64,000 nucleotides of DNA from an uncultured Caulobacterales bacterium (GCA_903884425.1 CAISEP010000016.1:62001-126000), one strand, 5' to 3'. Numbered from the stretch's first letter, positions 53,753 through 62,677 are shown. Notes: generated from the letters alone by a model not told the origin. Numbers and translations are program-made.

Positions 53753-53765
53753 GCCGGACCCCGCG

Positions 53766-54410
53766 ATGACCCTCACCGGCAACCCGTTCCTGGTCGTCTC
53801 CGCCGTGGCGGGCATCGCCTATGGGGCGGTCCTGCAGTTCCGGCCGGGCGGCCTGTTCCGCACCTCGGTCAAGACCGCGGCGGTGGGGGCCTTGGCGCTC
53901 TGGGCCTGGATGGCCGGGGCCCCGCCCCTGCTCACCGGTGCCCTGGCGCTCAGCGCCGTGGGGGATGCCTTCCTGGCCGGAGATCCGGACCGGTGGCTGC
54001 CGCCGGGCCTCGGCAGCTTCCTGCTGGCCCATGTGCTGTACACCGCCCTCTTCCTGGAGATCGGTGGGTTGGCCGCCGTGGCCCATGATCCCCTGCGCTG
54101 GGTGCCCGCCGGGGTCGCGGCCCTGGTCGGCGGGGGCATGGTGGTGTGGCTGTGGCGGGACCTGGGGCCCCTGCGTCCGGCGGTGGCCGCCTATGTGCTG
54201 GCCATCGTCGCCATGGTCGGGGCGTCCTTCACCCTCGACCAGGAGCGGGTCGCCGCCATGGCCGGAGCCGTGGCCTTCATGGCGTCCGACGGCGTGCTGT
54301 CCTGGCGGCTGTTCAAGCACAAGGGCCCGAAGGCCCCGGTGGCCGATCATGCGGTGTGGTGGCTGTACTGGGGCGGGCAGACGGCCATCGCGACGGCCTT
54401 CCTGCTCTGA
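53766..54410 (+). CDS. YhhN/TMEM86-family membrane protein (lysoplasmalogenase-like)
   Basis: This 214-residue protein has about eight membrane helices and the family marks: a LFRTSVKTAAVGALALWAW block with a conserved Lys, LALSAVGDAFLAGD with the catalytic-type Asp pair, LGSFLLAHVLYTALF, and near the end MASDGVLSWRLFKHKGP. Animal TMEM86 and a few bacterial members cleave lysoplasmalogens. It begins 13 bases after dsbD. Activity here is inferred from family only. Confidence 0.9.
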   Translation: MTLTGNPFLVVSAVAGIAYGAVLQFRPGGLFRTSVKTAAVGALALWAWMAGAPPLLTGALALSAVGDAFLAGDPDRWLPPGLGSFLLAHVLYTALFLEIGGLAAVAHDPLRWVPAGVAALVGGGMVVWLWRDLGPLRPAVAAYVLAIVAMVGASFTLDQERVAAMAGAVAFMASDGVLSWRLFKHKGPKAPVADHAVWWLYWGGQTAIATAFLL

Positions 54411-54429
54411 GCCACAGCCTCAGACGCGG

Positions 54430-55011
54430 CTAGTGCGGCGCGCCGTCCGCGCCGGACAGGATCCTGGCGATGGGATCGGAGGAGTCGTTGCGCGCGCTGG
54501 CGGCGGAACCGGACTTGTCGGCGTCCTTGTAGACGAATCCGTAGGTCGGATAGATGGTGGTACCCAGTTCGTGGGTCGGATTGTTCCAGACCCGGACCTC
54601 GCTCCAGTCATTGGCGGCGGAGACGTCCTGGACGGTCACGTCCTTCTCCACCTGACCGCGGGAGCCGTCGATCCGCGACCAGTTGGCGTGGGTCACCTGG
54701 ATCACCCGGTCGGTGAGGATCTGGCTGACCACGGCCACGTGGCCGAGCTTCATGGCCCCGTGCGGCTTGAACACCAGCACCGCGCCCACATCCGGGGACG
54801 AGCCGCGGGCATACTTGCCCATGGACTGCCGCCACCAGGTATAGGCGTCGCCGAAGATCTCGATCCCGGACAGCAGACGGGCGAACTGGGCGCATTGCCA
54901 GCCATTGGTGACGCCTTCCGCCTGTGCCGCCTGAGGCGACACGAGCCCTGACAGGAGTCCCGCACCTGCGATGATGGCAGCAGCGGCAACGGCTGTGATC
55001 CGGTTCGCCAT
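54430..55011 (-). CDS. Secreted CHAP-domain protein (probable peptidoglycan amidase/endopeptidase)
   Basis: This 193-residue protein has a signal peptide ending AAQAE at about 32. The CHAP domain carries catalytic Cys40 in NGWQCAQFARLL and His91 in MKLGHVAVVSQI, with a likely third residue after THANW (Asn). It would cut peptidoglycan peptide bonds. A C-terminal tail rich in Ser/Asp follows. GAGGGA stands upstream of the ATG at 55011. The upstream 150 bases are A+T-rich and likely contain its promoter. Confidence 0.88.
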   Translation of the reverse strand: MANRITAVAAAAIIAGAGLLSGLVSPQAAQAEGVTNGWQCAQFARLLSGIEIFGDAYTWWRQSMGKYARGSSPDVGAVLVFKPHGAMKLGHVAVVSQILTDRVIQVTHANWSRIDGSRGQVEKDVTVQDVSAANDWSEVRVWNNPTHELGTTIYPTYGFVYKDADKSGSAASARNDSSDPIARILSGADGAPH

Positions 55012-55125
55012 CGACTCTGAGTTCCCTCGCCGTTTCGTCTGTCGCGTGATTAGCATGCAACAGAGACATCAAAAAAGGGAGAAAGGGGTTAACGCGGGCC
55101 CTTAAGGACGATTTTTCCCCAGAAA

Positions 55126-55142
55126 CGCGACAATTCGTCGCG
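55126..55142. terminator. Candidate hairpin between hot-dog and CHAP genes
   Basis: Perfect 6-base arms CGCGAC/GTCGCG surround AATTC. Read leftward it is followed by TTTCTGGGG and then AAAAATCG, so a weak rho-independent terminator for the hot-dog gene is possible. It also lies in the promoter region of the CHAP gene, so an operator is an alternative. Confidence 0.35.
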
Positions 55143-55158
55143 ATTTGGTAACGTCTGA

Positions 55159-55455
55159 TTAACGAATCGGCACCTTCAGCACCGCCTGGGCCGCCAGGAG
55201 CAGTTGCTGGTCCGACTCACGGCGGATGTCGGCACGGGCGAAGATCAGGGTCCGGGTGGCCCGGTCCACGGTGGCGGACACGCTCACCGCCTCCCCGGTG
55301 CGGGCCGGTGCGGCCACGTCGGCGGCGAGGGAGGCGACGGCCGTGCCTCCGAGGTCGAGCAGGGCGCGCTCCACCAGTCCGGTCAGGTCGGCCAGGCGCT
55401 CGCCCTCGAGCCGGGTCGAGAAGGTGACGGTCTGGGGCGCGGTGGACGAAGTCAT
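55159..55455 (-). CDS. Short hot-dog-like protein
   Basis: This 98-residue protein carries a hot-dog-like second half: TVDRATRTLIFARADIRRES and LLLAAQAVLKVPI match the closing strands of PaaI/acyl-CoA thioesterases. The usual N-terminal helix and catalytic Asn/His/Asp are missing, and the length is below the normal 120-140 residues. Either it works as a non-catalytic partner or it is a shortened family member. The frame is intact and codon use is normal. It is divergent from the Nudix gene. Confidence 0.65.
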   Translation of the reverse strand: MTSSTAPQTVTFSTRLEGERLADLTGLVERALLDLGGTAVASLAADVAAPARTGEAVSVSATVDRATRTLIFARADIRRESDQQLLLAAQAVLKVPIR

Positions 55456-55498
55456 GCCGCCCTCCTAGACCGGGTCGTTGCCCGAGGAAAGTCCGCCC

Positions 55499-55972
55499 AT
55501 GCCGAAAGCCGATCCGCCAGCCGTCCCCCGATACCCGGTTCCGGCCGTGGGCGTCGTCTGCCTGCGCCCTCCGGGAGAGGTGCTGCTGATCCGCCGGGGA
55601 AAGCCCCCGGGGGCCGGCGGCTGGAGTCTGCCGGGCGGTCGTCTGGAATGGGGCGAGAGCCTGCGCGACGCCGCCCTGCGGGAACTGCGGGAGGAGACCG
55701 GCGTCCAGGCCGAGATGCTGGGGCTGATCGACGTGGTGGACGGGCGCTTCGACCCCGATCGCCAAGGCCGCCCGACCCATCACTATGTGCTGGTGGACTA
55801 TGCCGTCCGCTGGCGGGCAGGGGTGCCGCGGGCCGGGGACGATGCCGCCGACGCCCGCTTCGTGCCCCTGTCCGACCTGTCCGGCCTTGGCCTGTGGGAC
55901 GAGACGGTGCGCATCATCACCCTCGCGGCGGACCGATGGAGCGAGGCGCTGTCCGGCGACCGGCCGGGCTGA
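55499..55972 (+). CDS. Nudix hydrolase
   Basis: This 157-residue pyrophosphohydrolase shows VGVVCLRPPGEVLLIRRGKPPG, GGWSLPGGRLEWGESL and the Nudix helix ALRELREETGVQ, giving the G-x5-E-x7-RE-x2-EE-x-G box intact. The substrate is some nucleoside diphosphate linked to another moiety and cannot be specified; ADP-ribose pyrophosphatase-like and MutT-like types are both possible. GAGGAAAG precedes the ATG at 55499; the TTG at 55478 is less likely. Confidence 0.9.
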   Translation: MPKADPPAVPRYPVPAVGVVCLRPPGEVLLIRRGKPPGAGGWSLPGGRLEWGESLRDAALRELREETGVQAEMLGLIDVVDGRFDPDRQGRPTHHYVLVDYAVRWRAGVPRAGDDAADARFVPLSDLSGLGLWDETVRIITLAADRWSEALSGDRPG

Positions 55973-56078
55973 CGCCGCGTCACGGCTAGGCAGACCCCGG
56001 CGGGCCGCGCATACTTCGCCGCGAGACCGGATGGGTGCCGTCCGGCCGCCTGTTCGACGTCCTGCGAGGATTGCAACC

Positions 56079-57080
56079 ATGTCCCTGAGAACCCCCCTGT
56101 GCGACCTGCTCGAGATCGAGCACCCGATCCTGCTCGCGGGCATGGGCGGCGTCGCCTATGCGGAGCTGGCGGCCGCGGTCTCCAATGCCGGGGGCTATGG
56201 GGTGCTGGGCATGGCGGGTCTGGGCCCCGACGTGATCCGCGACCAGATGAAGGAGGTGCGGCGTCTGACCGACCGTCCCTTCGGCGTGGACCTTCTGGCC
56301 GCCTCGCCGGAATCCCTGACCGCCAGCGTGGACGTGATCATCAACGGCGGGGCCACCACCTTCATCGCGGGGCTGGGCGTGCCCATGCCCATCCTGGAGA
56401 AGCTGCACAAGGCGGGCCTCAAGGTGATGGTGGTGTGCGGCCAGGTCCGCCACGCCACCAAGGCCCAGGACGCCGGCTGCGACGGGGTGATCTGCCAGGG
56501 CAGCGAAGGGGGCGGGCATACCGGCCTGGTCGGCACCCTGCCCCTGGTGGCCCAGGCGGTGGATCAGGTGAAGATCCCCGTCGCCGCCGCCGGTGGCATC
56601 TATGACGGCCGCGGACTGGCCGCCGCCCTCGCCCTGGGGGCCCAGGCCGTGTGGATGGGCACCCGCTTCATCGCCACGGAGGAGGCCCATGCCGGCGACC
56701 TCTACCGCGAGACCATCGTCAAGTCCCGGGACGAGGACACCCTGCGCACCCGCTGCTATTCCGGCAAGCCCATGCGCGTGGCCCGCAATCCCTATGTGGA
56801 GGAGTGGGAAACCCGGCCCCAGGACATCCAGCCCTTCCCGATGCAGGCCATGCTGTCGGTCCGCGAGGGGGTGATGGGGGGCATCGGCGGCCAGATCGAG
56901 GGGCTGGACCCGGATCGCTCCTGCTTCGCCATGGGCCAGTCCGCCGGCGGGGTCCGCAGCGTCATGAAGGTCGCCGACCTGGTCGCGCAGATCATGGAGG
57001 AGGCCCACGCGACCATCGAGCGGATGGCGCGCCTGAACGCCGCCAGCCCCGCCCGGGCTCCGGCGGCGGCGACCCGCTGA
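56079..57080 (+). CDS. Nitronate monooxygenase/2-nitropropane dioxygenase-like FMN enzyme
   Basis: This 333-residue TIM-barrel flavoprotein shows EHPILLAGMGGVAYAELAAAV, NAGGYGVLGMAG, a central GCDGVICQGSEGGGHTG (FMN phosphate and catalytic-type His), VPVAAAGGI-like IPVAAAGGIYDGRGLAAAL, and LGAQAVWMGTRFIATEEA. The family includes nitronate monooxygenases and enoyl-ACP reductases (FabK), which look alike. The precise reaction is therefore uncertain. GCGAGGA precedes the ATG at 56079. The next gene starts 8 bases after its stop. Confidence 0.88.
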   Translation: MSLRTPLCDLLEIEHPILLAGMGGVAYAELAAAVSNAGGYGVLGMAGLGPDVIRDQMKEVRRLTDRPFGVDLLAASPESLTASVDVIINGGATTFIAGLGVPMPILEKLHKAGLKVMVVCGQVRHATKAQDAGCDGVICQGSEGGGHTGLVGTLPLVAQAVDQVKIPVAAAGGIYDGRGLAAALALGAQAVWMGTRFIATEEAHAGDLYRETIVKSRDEDTLRTRCYSGKPMRVARNPYVEEWETRPQDIQPFPMQAMLSVREGVMGGIGGQIEGLDPDRSCFAMGQSAGGVRSVMKVADLVAQIMEEAHATIERMARLNAASPARAPAAATR

Positions 57081-57088
57081 GGCCAGCC

Positions 57089-57532
57089 TTGACCACGACC
57101 CCGAGGCGCAACGGACCCGGCGTGGCAGCCTTCGGGCTGGCCGCCGTCCTGTGCCTGGCGGCCGCCACCGGCGCGGCAGGCGCGTTGGCGGGGACAGGCG
57201 CGGCCACTCCGCCCCTGCCCGCCCGCTCGCCGGACCAGCGGCAGGTCCTGACGGACCTTTCCTATGTGCTGGGCGAGTCCCACGCCCTGCGCCGGACCTG
57301 CCTCGGCCCGTCGGACCGGCAGTGGTACGACCGCATGCAGCGGCTGCTGCTGATCGAAGCTCCGGACGCGGAATTCCGCCGGGTGCTGGTGGAGCGCTTC
57401 AATGCCGGTTTCCTGGCCGCGGGGGGTGAATTTCCCCGGTGCACCCCCGACAGCCGGGCCGCCGCCCATGACGCCGCCGAACGGGGCAAGGGCCTGGCCG
57501 ATCGCCTGACCGGCACGGCCGAGCGCCCCTGA
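57089..57532 (+). CDS. TIGR02301-type secreted protein
   Basis: This 147-residue protein has an N-terminal signal or anchor (about 9-38) and a helical domain. That domain contains LSYVLGESHALRRTCLGPSDRQWYDRMQRLLLIEAP, ERFNAGFLA, a paired Cys (in PRCTPD) and a final AAERGKGLADRL. This pattern matches the alphaproteobacterial TIGR02301 family of unknown function. The start is TTG at 57089, chosen because GAGG stands 6 bases before it and no ATG begins the frame; GTG 57122 is the alternative. It is likely co-transcribed with the preceding FMN enzyme gene. Confidence 0.78.
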   Translation: MTTTPRRNGPGVAAFGLAAVLCLAAATGAAGALAGTGAATPPLPARSPDQRQVLTDLSYVLGESHALRRTCLGPSDRQWYDRMQRLLLIEAPDAEFRRVLVERFNAGFLAAGGEFPRCTPDSRAAAHDAAERGKGLADRLTGTAERP

Positions 57533-57728
57533 AGATTCACACAGAGATGATTTGTCGGCGGTCGAATCCTCACCTATTGTTAAAAATGTCTGAACTGTGG
57601 CGAAGAGCACAGCGGACGTCCTGACCGGACCTACGGCATCGAACGACCGTCCGGCGCGGTTGGGACTGCGGGTTTTGCAACAGGTCGAGGCCTGAGACGG
57701 CCCGGCCAGCGCGTGAGTAGGTGGGGTC

Positions 57729-58247
57729 ATGTCAACGCTTGAGGCGCTCTACACGCAGGCACCGTACTGGGTCTGGCTCGGTACGGCGGCGCTTTTCGTC
57801 ATTCTCGCCCTGGTCACCGGGGTTCGCAGCCTCGTCTGGCCGGTGCTGGCGGCGGTGGTGGTCGCGACCCTCGACCTCATGGGCCTCCGCATGCCCCCCA
57901 CGGCGGAGATGGCCCTGTTCCTGGCCCTGACCACCACGGCCTTCATCCTTCCCAAGTGGATGACCACCCCCCACTCCGCCAAGGTGCCGGGCCTGGACCT
58001 GCGGCAGCGGACCAAGGCCGGCAAGCCGCACGAGATGGGCACGGTGGACCGCACCTCGCGCCTGGTCGGCCGGATCGGGCGCACCACCAGCGAATTCGCC
58101 AATGGCGTCGGCCGGGTCTGGATCGAGGGCGCGGAATGGGCGGCGGAGCTTGAGTCCGGGGAGGACGGCGTGCCGCCCGAGGCCCCCGTGCGGGTGACCC
58201 GGGTGGTCGGCGGTGTGCGCCTGCAGGTGCAGGGCCTCGACCGCTGA
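57729..58247 (+). CDS. NfeD-like membrane protein
   Basis: This 172-residue protein has two to three N-terminal helices (about 12-30, 35-52, 60-75) and a C-terminal OB-fold-like NfeD domain at about 100-170. That domain reads GTVDRTSRLVGRIGRTT, WIEGAEWAAELE, VRVTRVVGGVRLQVQGL. Such proteins accompany flotillin/stomatin proteins in membrane quality control, but no stomatin gene follows here. Its stop overlaps the next gene's likely CTG start. GGTGGGG precedes the ATG. Confidence 0.82.
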   Translation: MSTLEALYTQAPYWVWLGTAALFVILALVTGVRSLVWPVLAAVVVATLDLMGLRMPPTAEMALFLALTTTAFILPKWMTTPHSAKVPGLDLRQRTKAGKPHEMGTVDRTSRLVGRIGRTTSEFANGVGRVWIEGAEWAAELESGEDGVPPEAPVRVTRVVGGVRLQVQGLDR

Positions 58248-59272
58248 TCCGGCCGGAAGGCCTGCTGCATCCCCGGCCCGAGGGGCTCTACTGCCCGCCG
58301 GCGGACCTTTTCATCGATCCCGTGCGACCCGTTGACCGGGCCGTGATCACCCATGGACATGCGGACCATGCCCGGGCCGGGCACGGGGCGGTGCTGGCCA
58401 CGGACGCGACCCTGGCGATCATGGCCGTCCGTTACGGGGAGGGCTTTGCCGGAACCCGCACCCCCGTGCGCTATGGGCAGGAGACGTTGCGGGACGGGGT
58501 GTCCATCACCCTGGTCCCGGCGGGCCATGTGCTGGGCTCGGCCCAGGTGGTGCTGCGCTGGAAGGGCCTGACCGTCACCGTGTCCGGCGACTACAAGCGC
58601 CGGGCGGACCCCACCTGCGCGGCCTTCGAGCCGGTGCGCAGCGACATCTTCGTCACCGAGGCCACCTTCGCCCTGCCGGTCTTCCGCCACCCCCCGGCAA
58701 CGCAGGAGGTGGCCCGGCTGCTGGCCTCCGTCGCCCAGTTTCCCGACCGGGCGCACCTGGTGGGCGTCTATTCCCTGGGCAAGGCCCAGCGGCTGATCCG
58801 CCTGCTGCGGGACGCGGGATACGCCGCGCCCATCCCCGTCCATGGCGCGCTCACCGACCTCAATGCCCTGTACGAGGATTTCGGCGTCGCCCTGGGGGAC
58901 CTGACCCCGGCGGCGGAGGGGTCCCGGCGGGGCACGGGTCCTTCAGGGGCCGGGCAGATCATCCTGGCTCCTCCGGCGGCCCTGGGCAGCCCGTGGGCGG
59001 AACGCTTTGCCGATCCGGTGCGTGCCTTTGCCAGCGGCTGGATGCGGGTCCGCGCCCGGGCCCGCCAGAACGGGGTCGAGCTGCCCCTGATCATCAGCGA
59101 CCACGCCGACTGGGACGAGCTGACCGAGACCCTGGCCGAGCTGCGCCCCGGGGAGGTGTGGATCACCCACGGCCGGGACGATGCCCTGGCCCGCTGGGCG
59201 GAGTTGCAGGACATCCCGGCCCGCCCGCTGGCCCTGGTGGGCTACGGGGAGGGGGAGGACGACGGCAGCTGA
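58244..59272 (+). CDS. Ligase-associated metallo-beta-lactamase-fold DNA exonuclease, CTG start
   Basis: This 342-residue protein matches the ligase-associated exonuclease family. Motifs are PRPEGLYCPPADLFIDPVRP, ITHGHADHARAGHG (metal-binding HxHxDH), VPAGHVLGSAQV, VSGDYKRRADPTC, and SDHADWDELTETL with a closing ITHGRDDALARWA. No ATG, GTG or TTG upstream of 58322 is in frame, and starting at that GTG would drop the conserved PEGLYC...DLFIDP part. A CTG at 58244 sits in CTGA over the NfeD stop, with AGGG about 9 bases before it, and gives the full family N-terminus. Such enzymes usually lie beside an ATP-dependent DNA ligase and Lhr helicase, neither of which is seen here. Confidence 0.85.
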   Translation: MIRPEGLLHPRPEGLYCPPADLFIDPVRPVDRAVITHGHADHARAGHGAVLATDATLAIMAVRYGEGFAGTRTPVRYGQETLRDGVSITLVPAGHVLGSAQVVLRWKGLTVTVSGDYKRRADPTCAAFEPVRSDIFVTEATFALPVFRHPPATQEVARLLASVAQFPDRAHLVGVYSLGKAQRLIRLLRDAGYAAPIPVHGALTDLNALYEDFGVALGDLTPAAEGSRRGTGPSGAGQIILAPPAALGSPWAERFADPVRAFASGWMRVRARARQNGVELPLIISDHADWDELTETLAELRPGEVWITHGRDDALARWAELQDIPARPLALVGYGEGEDDGS

Positions 59273-59322
59273 CACCCTCCGCTCCGTTGCGTCCCTGACG
59301 GAGACAGTCCATATCCCGTCCC

Positions 59323-61125
59323 ATGAACGCGCCTGACAAGACCCCCGCTCCCGCCCTGCCCATCTGGGACCTGTCCGACCTCTATGCCTCCCGGGAAGCC
59401 CCGGAACTCGCGCGGGACATCGCAGCCGCGCGCAAGGCCACGGCGGAGCTGGCCCGGATGAAGGGCAGCTTCCTCGGGGCCCGGGGCAATCCCGACCGGC
59501 TGGGCCTGCTTATGGGCCAGGCCATCTCCCTCTACGAGACCCTGCTGAACCTGACCGGCGGCATCTCCGCCTATGCGGGCCTTGCGACCTCCACGGAGCG
59601 GGACAATCCCGCCTGGGCCAAGTTCGAGGCCGACCAGCGCACGGTCCTGTCGGGCCTGGCCGCGGACACCCTGTTCCTGAGCCTGGAGATCAACCAGCTG
59701 GAGGACTGGGAGCTGGAAGCCGCCCTGCGCGCCCAGCCGGCGGCGGCCCGGTGGCGTCCGTGGATCCGCCGGGTGCGCCTGGGACGGGCCCACGAACTGG
59801 CCCCCGACCTGGAACGGCTGCTGATGGACCGCGGCCCCGCCGTCGCCAACTGGAGCCGCCTCTATGACGAGACCCTGGCCCGGCTGAAGGCCAGCGTCGG
59901 TCGCGAGACCCTGACCCTGCCCGAGGCCCTGAACCGTCTGTCCGACCCTGACGGCCGGGTGCGCAAGGCCGCCGCCGGGGGGCTGGCCAAGGCGCTGGAG
60001 GAGCGCACGCCGACCCTGGGCCTCGTGCTAAACACCCTCGCCTTTGAAAAGCAGGTGGAGGACCGCTGGCGCAAGTACACCTCCCCCGCCCAGCCGAGGC
60101 ACCTGGCCAACGAGGTGGACGGCGAGGCCGTGGACGCCCTGGAAGCCGCGGTGGTGGAGGCCTATCCCCGCCTGTCGCACCGCTATTATGCGCTGAAGGC
60201 CAAGGCCATGGGGCGCAAGACCCTGGACTACTGGGACCGGAATGCGCCGATCACCGGCGACGCCCCCCGGACCTATGACTGGGACGAAGCCAAGGCGATC
60301 GTTCTGGACGCCTTCGACAGCCTGTCCCCGGCCTTTGCCAAGCGCGCGACGAAGATGTTCGACCATCCGTGGATCGACGCCCGCCCCCGGCCGGGCAAGT
60401 CCTCCGGGGCCTATTCCCATCCGGTGACCGCCGACCGGCACCCTTACGTGTTCCTGAACTTCATGGGGGAGCGGCGGGACGTGCTGACCCTGGCCCACGA
60501 ACTGGGTCACGCGGTGCACCAGATGATGGCCCAGCCGCTGGGCACCCTCCTGGCCGACACGCCCCTGACCCTGGCCGAGACCGCCTCCATCTTCGGCGAG
60601 GGGCTGGTGTTCGAGCGCCTGCTGGCCGAGGCCCCGCCCGCGGAGCGCCGCATCCTGCTGGCCGGACGGATCGAGGACGGACTGAACACCGTGGTCCGCC
60701 AGATCGCCTTCCACCAGTTCGAGACCCGCTTCCATGCCGCCCGGCTGGAGGGGGAACTGGACCCCGAGGCCATCGGGGCCCTGTGGCTCGACGTCATGGG
60801 GGCGAGCCTCGGCCCCGCCATCAAGCTGAACCCGGGCTATGAGCACTACTGGGCCTATGTCAGCCACTTCGTGCATGCGCCCTTCTATGTCTATGCCTAT
60901 GCCTTCGGCGACCTGCTGGTCTCGGCCCTGATGGAGAAGCGGCGGGAGGACCCCAAGGGCTTCGCGCCCCTGTACGAGACCCTGCTGTCCGGCGGCGGCT
61001 CGCGCACCTATGTGGAGGCCCTGGCCCCCTTCGGCCTGAACCCCCGGGAAAAGACCTTCTGGGCGCAGGGCTGCACGCGGCTGGAACGGCTGATCGACGA
61101 GTTCGAGGCCCTGGGCAACAGCTGA
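59323..61125 (+). CDS. M3-family oligoendopeptidase (PepF-like)
   Basis: This 600-residue zinc peptidase of the M3B oligoendopeptidase F group starts with WDLSDLYASREAPELARDI. It contains the helical PepF N-terminal domain, EDRWRKYTSPAQPRHLANEVDG, and KSSGAYSHPVTADRHPYVFL. The active site LTLAHELGHAVHQMMA has HELGH at residues 392-396, with the third ligand Glu in LAETASIFGE. It cuts short peptides in the cytoplasm. No signal peptide is present. Length and motifs are typical. Confidence 0.95.
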   Translation: MNAPDKTPAPALPIWDLSDLYASREAPELARDIAAARKATAELARMKGSFLGARGNPDRLGLLMGQAISLYETLLNLTGGISAYAGLATSTERDNPAWAKFEADQRTVLSGLAADTLFLSLEINQLEDWELEAALRAQPAAARWRPWIRRVRLGRAHELAPDLERLLMDRGPAVANWSRLYDETLARLKASVGRETLTLPEALNRLSDPDGRVRKAAAGGLAKALEERTPTLGLVLNTLAFEKQVEDRWRKYTSPAQPRHLANEVDGEAVDALEAAVVEAYPRLSHRYYALKAKAMGRKTLDYWDRNAPITGDAPRTYDWDEAKAIVLDAFDSLSPAFAKRATKMFDHPWIDARPRPGKSSGAYSHPVTADRHPYVFLNFMGERRDVLTLAHELGHAVHQMMAQPLGTLLADTPLTLAETASIFGEGLVFERLLAEAPPAERRILLAGRIEDGLNTVVRQIAFHQFETRFHAARLEGELDPEAIGALWLDVMGASLGPAIKLNPGYEHYWAYVSHFVHAPFYVYAYAFGDLLVSALMEKRREDPKGFAPLYETLLSGGGSRTYVEALAPFGLNPREKTFWAQGCTRLERLIDEFEALGNS

Positions 61126-61190
61126 GCCCGGGTGAGGCCTGAACCGCCCGGCCTCTGGCGCCGGAGCCCCGCGGGTCGCATATAGGCCTC

Positions 61191-62582
61191 ATGCCTCCGT
61201 CAGATCCCCCCGCCCCCGACACGCGTCCCGGCTCCGGCCCCGATCCGGAACGTGACCGCCTGTCCGGCCGGGTGCGCCGCTTCGCCCAGGTGGGGGCCGG
61301 GCTCGCCGGAGCCGGGGCCCAGCTGTCGGCCAACAGCCTGTTCGGTGGCAGTGACGCGGACGCCCGCAATGCCCGGGCCCTGAAGGCGGCACTCGGCCAG
61401 CTGAAGGGGCCGCTGATGAAGGCGGCGCAGATGTTCGCCACCGTGCCGGACCTCCTGACCCCGGAAATGGCCGCGGAACTGGCGGAGCTGCAGACCAATG
61501 CCCCCTCCATGGGTCGCCCCTTCGTGCGGCGGCGGATGGCGGCAGAGCTGGGGGCCGACTGGGCCGGTCGCTTCGGCAGCTTCGAGCTGGACGCCGCCCA
61601 TGCCGCGTCCCTGGGCCAGGTGCACCGGGCCACGGACCCGGACGGCCGACGGCTGGCGGTGAAGCTGCAATATCCGGAAATGCAGAGCGCGGTGGAGAGC
61701 GACCTCGGCCAGCTGCGGGCACTGATCGGCCTGTTCCGCCGCCTGGACGGCTCCATCGACCCGTCGGAAATGGCCGACGAGATCGGCGCCCGCCTGCGGG
61801 AGGAGCTGGACTATCAGCGGGAGGCGCAGCTGATGCGCCTCTATGCCCGGTTCTTCGCCGACCGGGACGACATCGTCTCCCCCGAGCCGGTGGAGGCCCT
61901 GTCCACGAGGCGCCTCCTGACCATGACCTGGCTGGACGGGGCGGGCCTGCTCAGCTTCAAGACCGCGCCGCTGGAGGTCCGCAACCGGACCGCGGCCCTG
62001 TTGTTCGACGGCTGGTGGCGGCCCATGACCCATATCGGCGTGATCCACGGGGACCCGCACCTGGGCAACTATTCCCTCACCCCCGAGGCCGAGCGGCTGA
62101 ACCTGCTGGACTATGGCTGCGTGCGCATCTTCCCGCCGGGCTTCGTGGCCGGTGTGGTGCGCCTCTACCGGGGCCTCGCCAACGACGACCGGGACGAACA
62201 GGTGGAGGCCTATCGCAGCTGGGGCTTCAAGGGCCTGACGAACGACCTGGTGGACGTGCTGAACGTCTGGGCCCGGTTCATCTACGGCCCCCTGCTGGAC
62301 GACCGGGTGCGGACCGTGGCCAACGGGGTCGCGCCGGGCCAGTACGGCCGGGCGGAGGCCTTCAAGGTGCGCCAGGCCCTGAAGGAAAAGGGGCCGGTGA
62401 CCATCCCCCGGGAGTTCGTGTTCATGGACCGGGCCGCCATCGGCCTGGGCGCCGCCTTCCTGCACCTGGGGGCGGAGCACAACTGGCGCGCCCTGTTCGA
62501 GGCCTCCCTCGAGGGCTTTTCCGAGGACGCCCTGGCCGAACGGCAGGCCGAAGCTCTGGCCGCCGTCGGGCTCTCCGCCTGA
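61191..62582 (+). CDS. ABC1/UbiB-family atypical kinase
   Basis: This 463-residue protein has the ABC1 kinase-like fold: LKGPLMKAAQMFATVPDLLT, PFVRRRMAAELG, AHAASLGQVHRA (Ala-rich loop), LAVKLQYPEMQ with the ATP Lys, REELDYQREAQ, and the catalytic part VIHGDPHLGNYSL with LLDYGCVR (DFG-like). The family acts in ubiquinone synthesis and lipid handling as an ATPase rather than a protein kinase. In the KxGQ motif the Gly is replaced (KAAQ). Family identity is firm; the partner pathway is not shown by neighbours. Confidence 0.9.
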   Translation: MPPSDPPAPDTRPGSGPDPERDRLSGRVRRFAQVGAGLAGAGAQLSANSLFGGSDADARNARALKAALGQLKGPLMKAAQMFATVPDLLTPEMAAELAELQTNAPSMGRPFVRRRMAAELGADWAGRFGSFELDAAHAASLGQVHRATDPDGRRLAVKLQYPEMQSAVESDLGQLRALIGLFRRLDGSIDPSEMADEIGARLREELDYQREAQLMRLYARFFADRDDIVSPEPVEALSTRRLLTMTWLDGAGLLSFKTAPLEVRNRTAALLFDGWWRPMTHIGVIHGDPHLGNYSLTPEAERLNLLDYGCVRIFPPGFVAGVVRLYRGLANDDRDEQVEAYRSWGFKGLTNDLVDVLNVWARFIYGPLLDDRVRTVANGVAPGQYGRAEAFKVRQALKEKGPVTIPREFVFMDRAAIGLGAAFLHLGAEHNWRALFEASLEGFSEDALAERQAEALAAVGLSA

Positions 62583-62677
62583 GCCTTCACCTGAGCTTCA
62601 CCGGGGCCTTCCGCTGCGTCAGGCTTTGCGCGGCGCGCCGTCGAGGCTAGTCAGAACCGCAGGATCAGGAGCAGACC

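Noticed and set aside
58322-59272. GTG at 58322 as the start of the exonuclease
   Set aside because: It removes the conserved family N-terminus; the CTG at 58244 overlapping the previous stop explains the data better.
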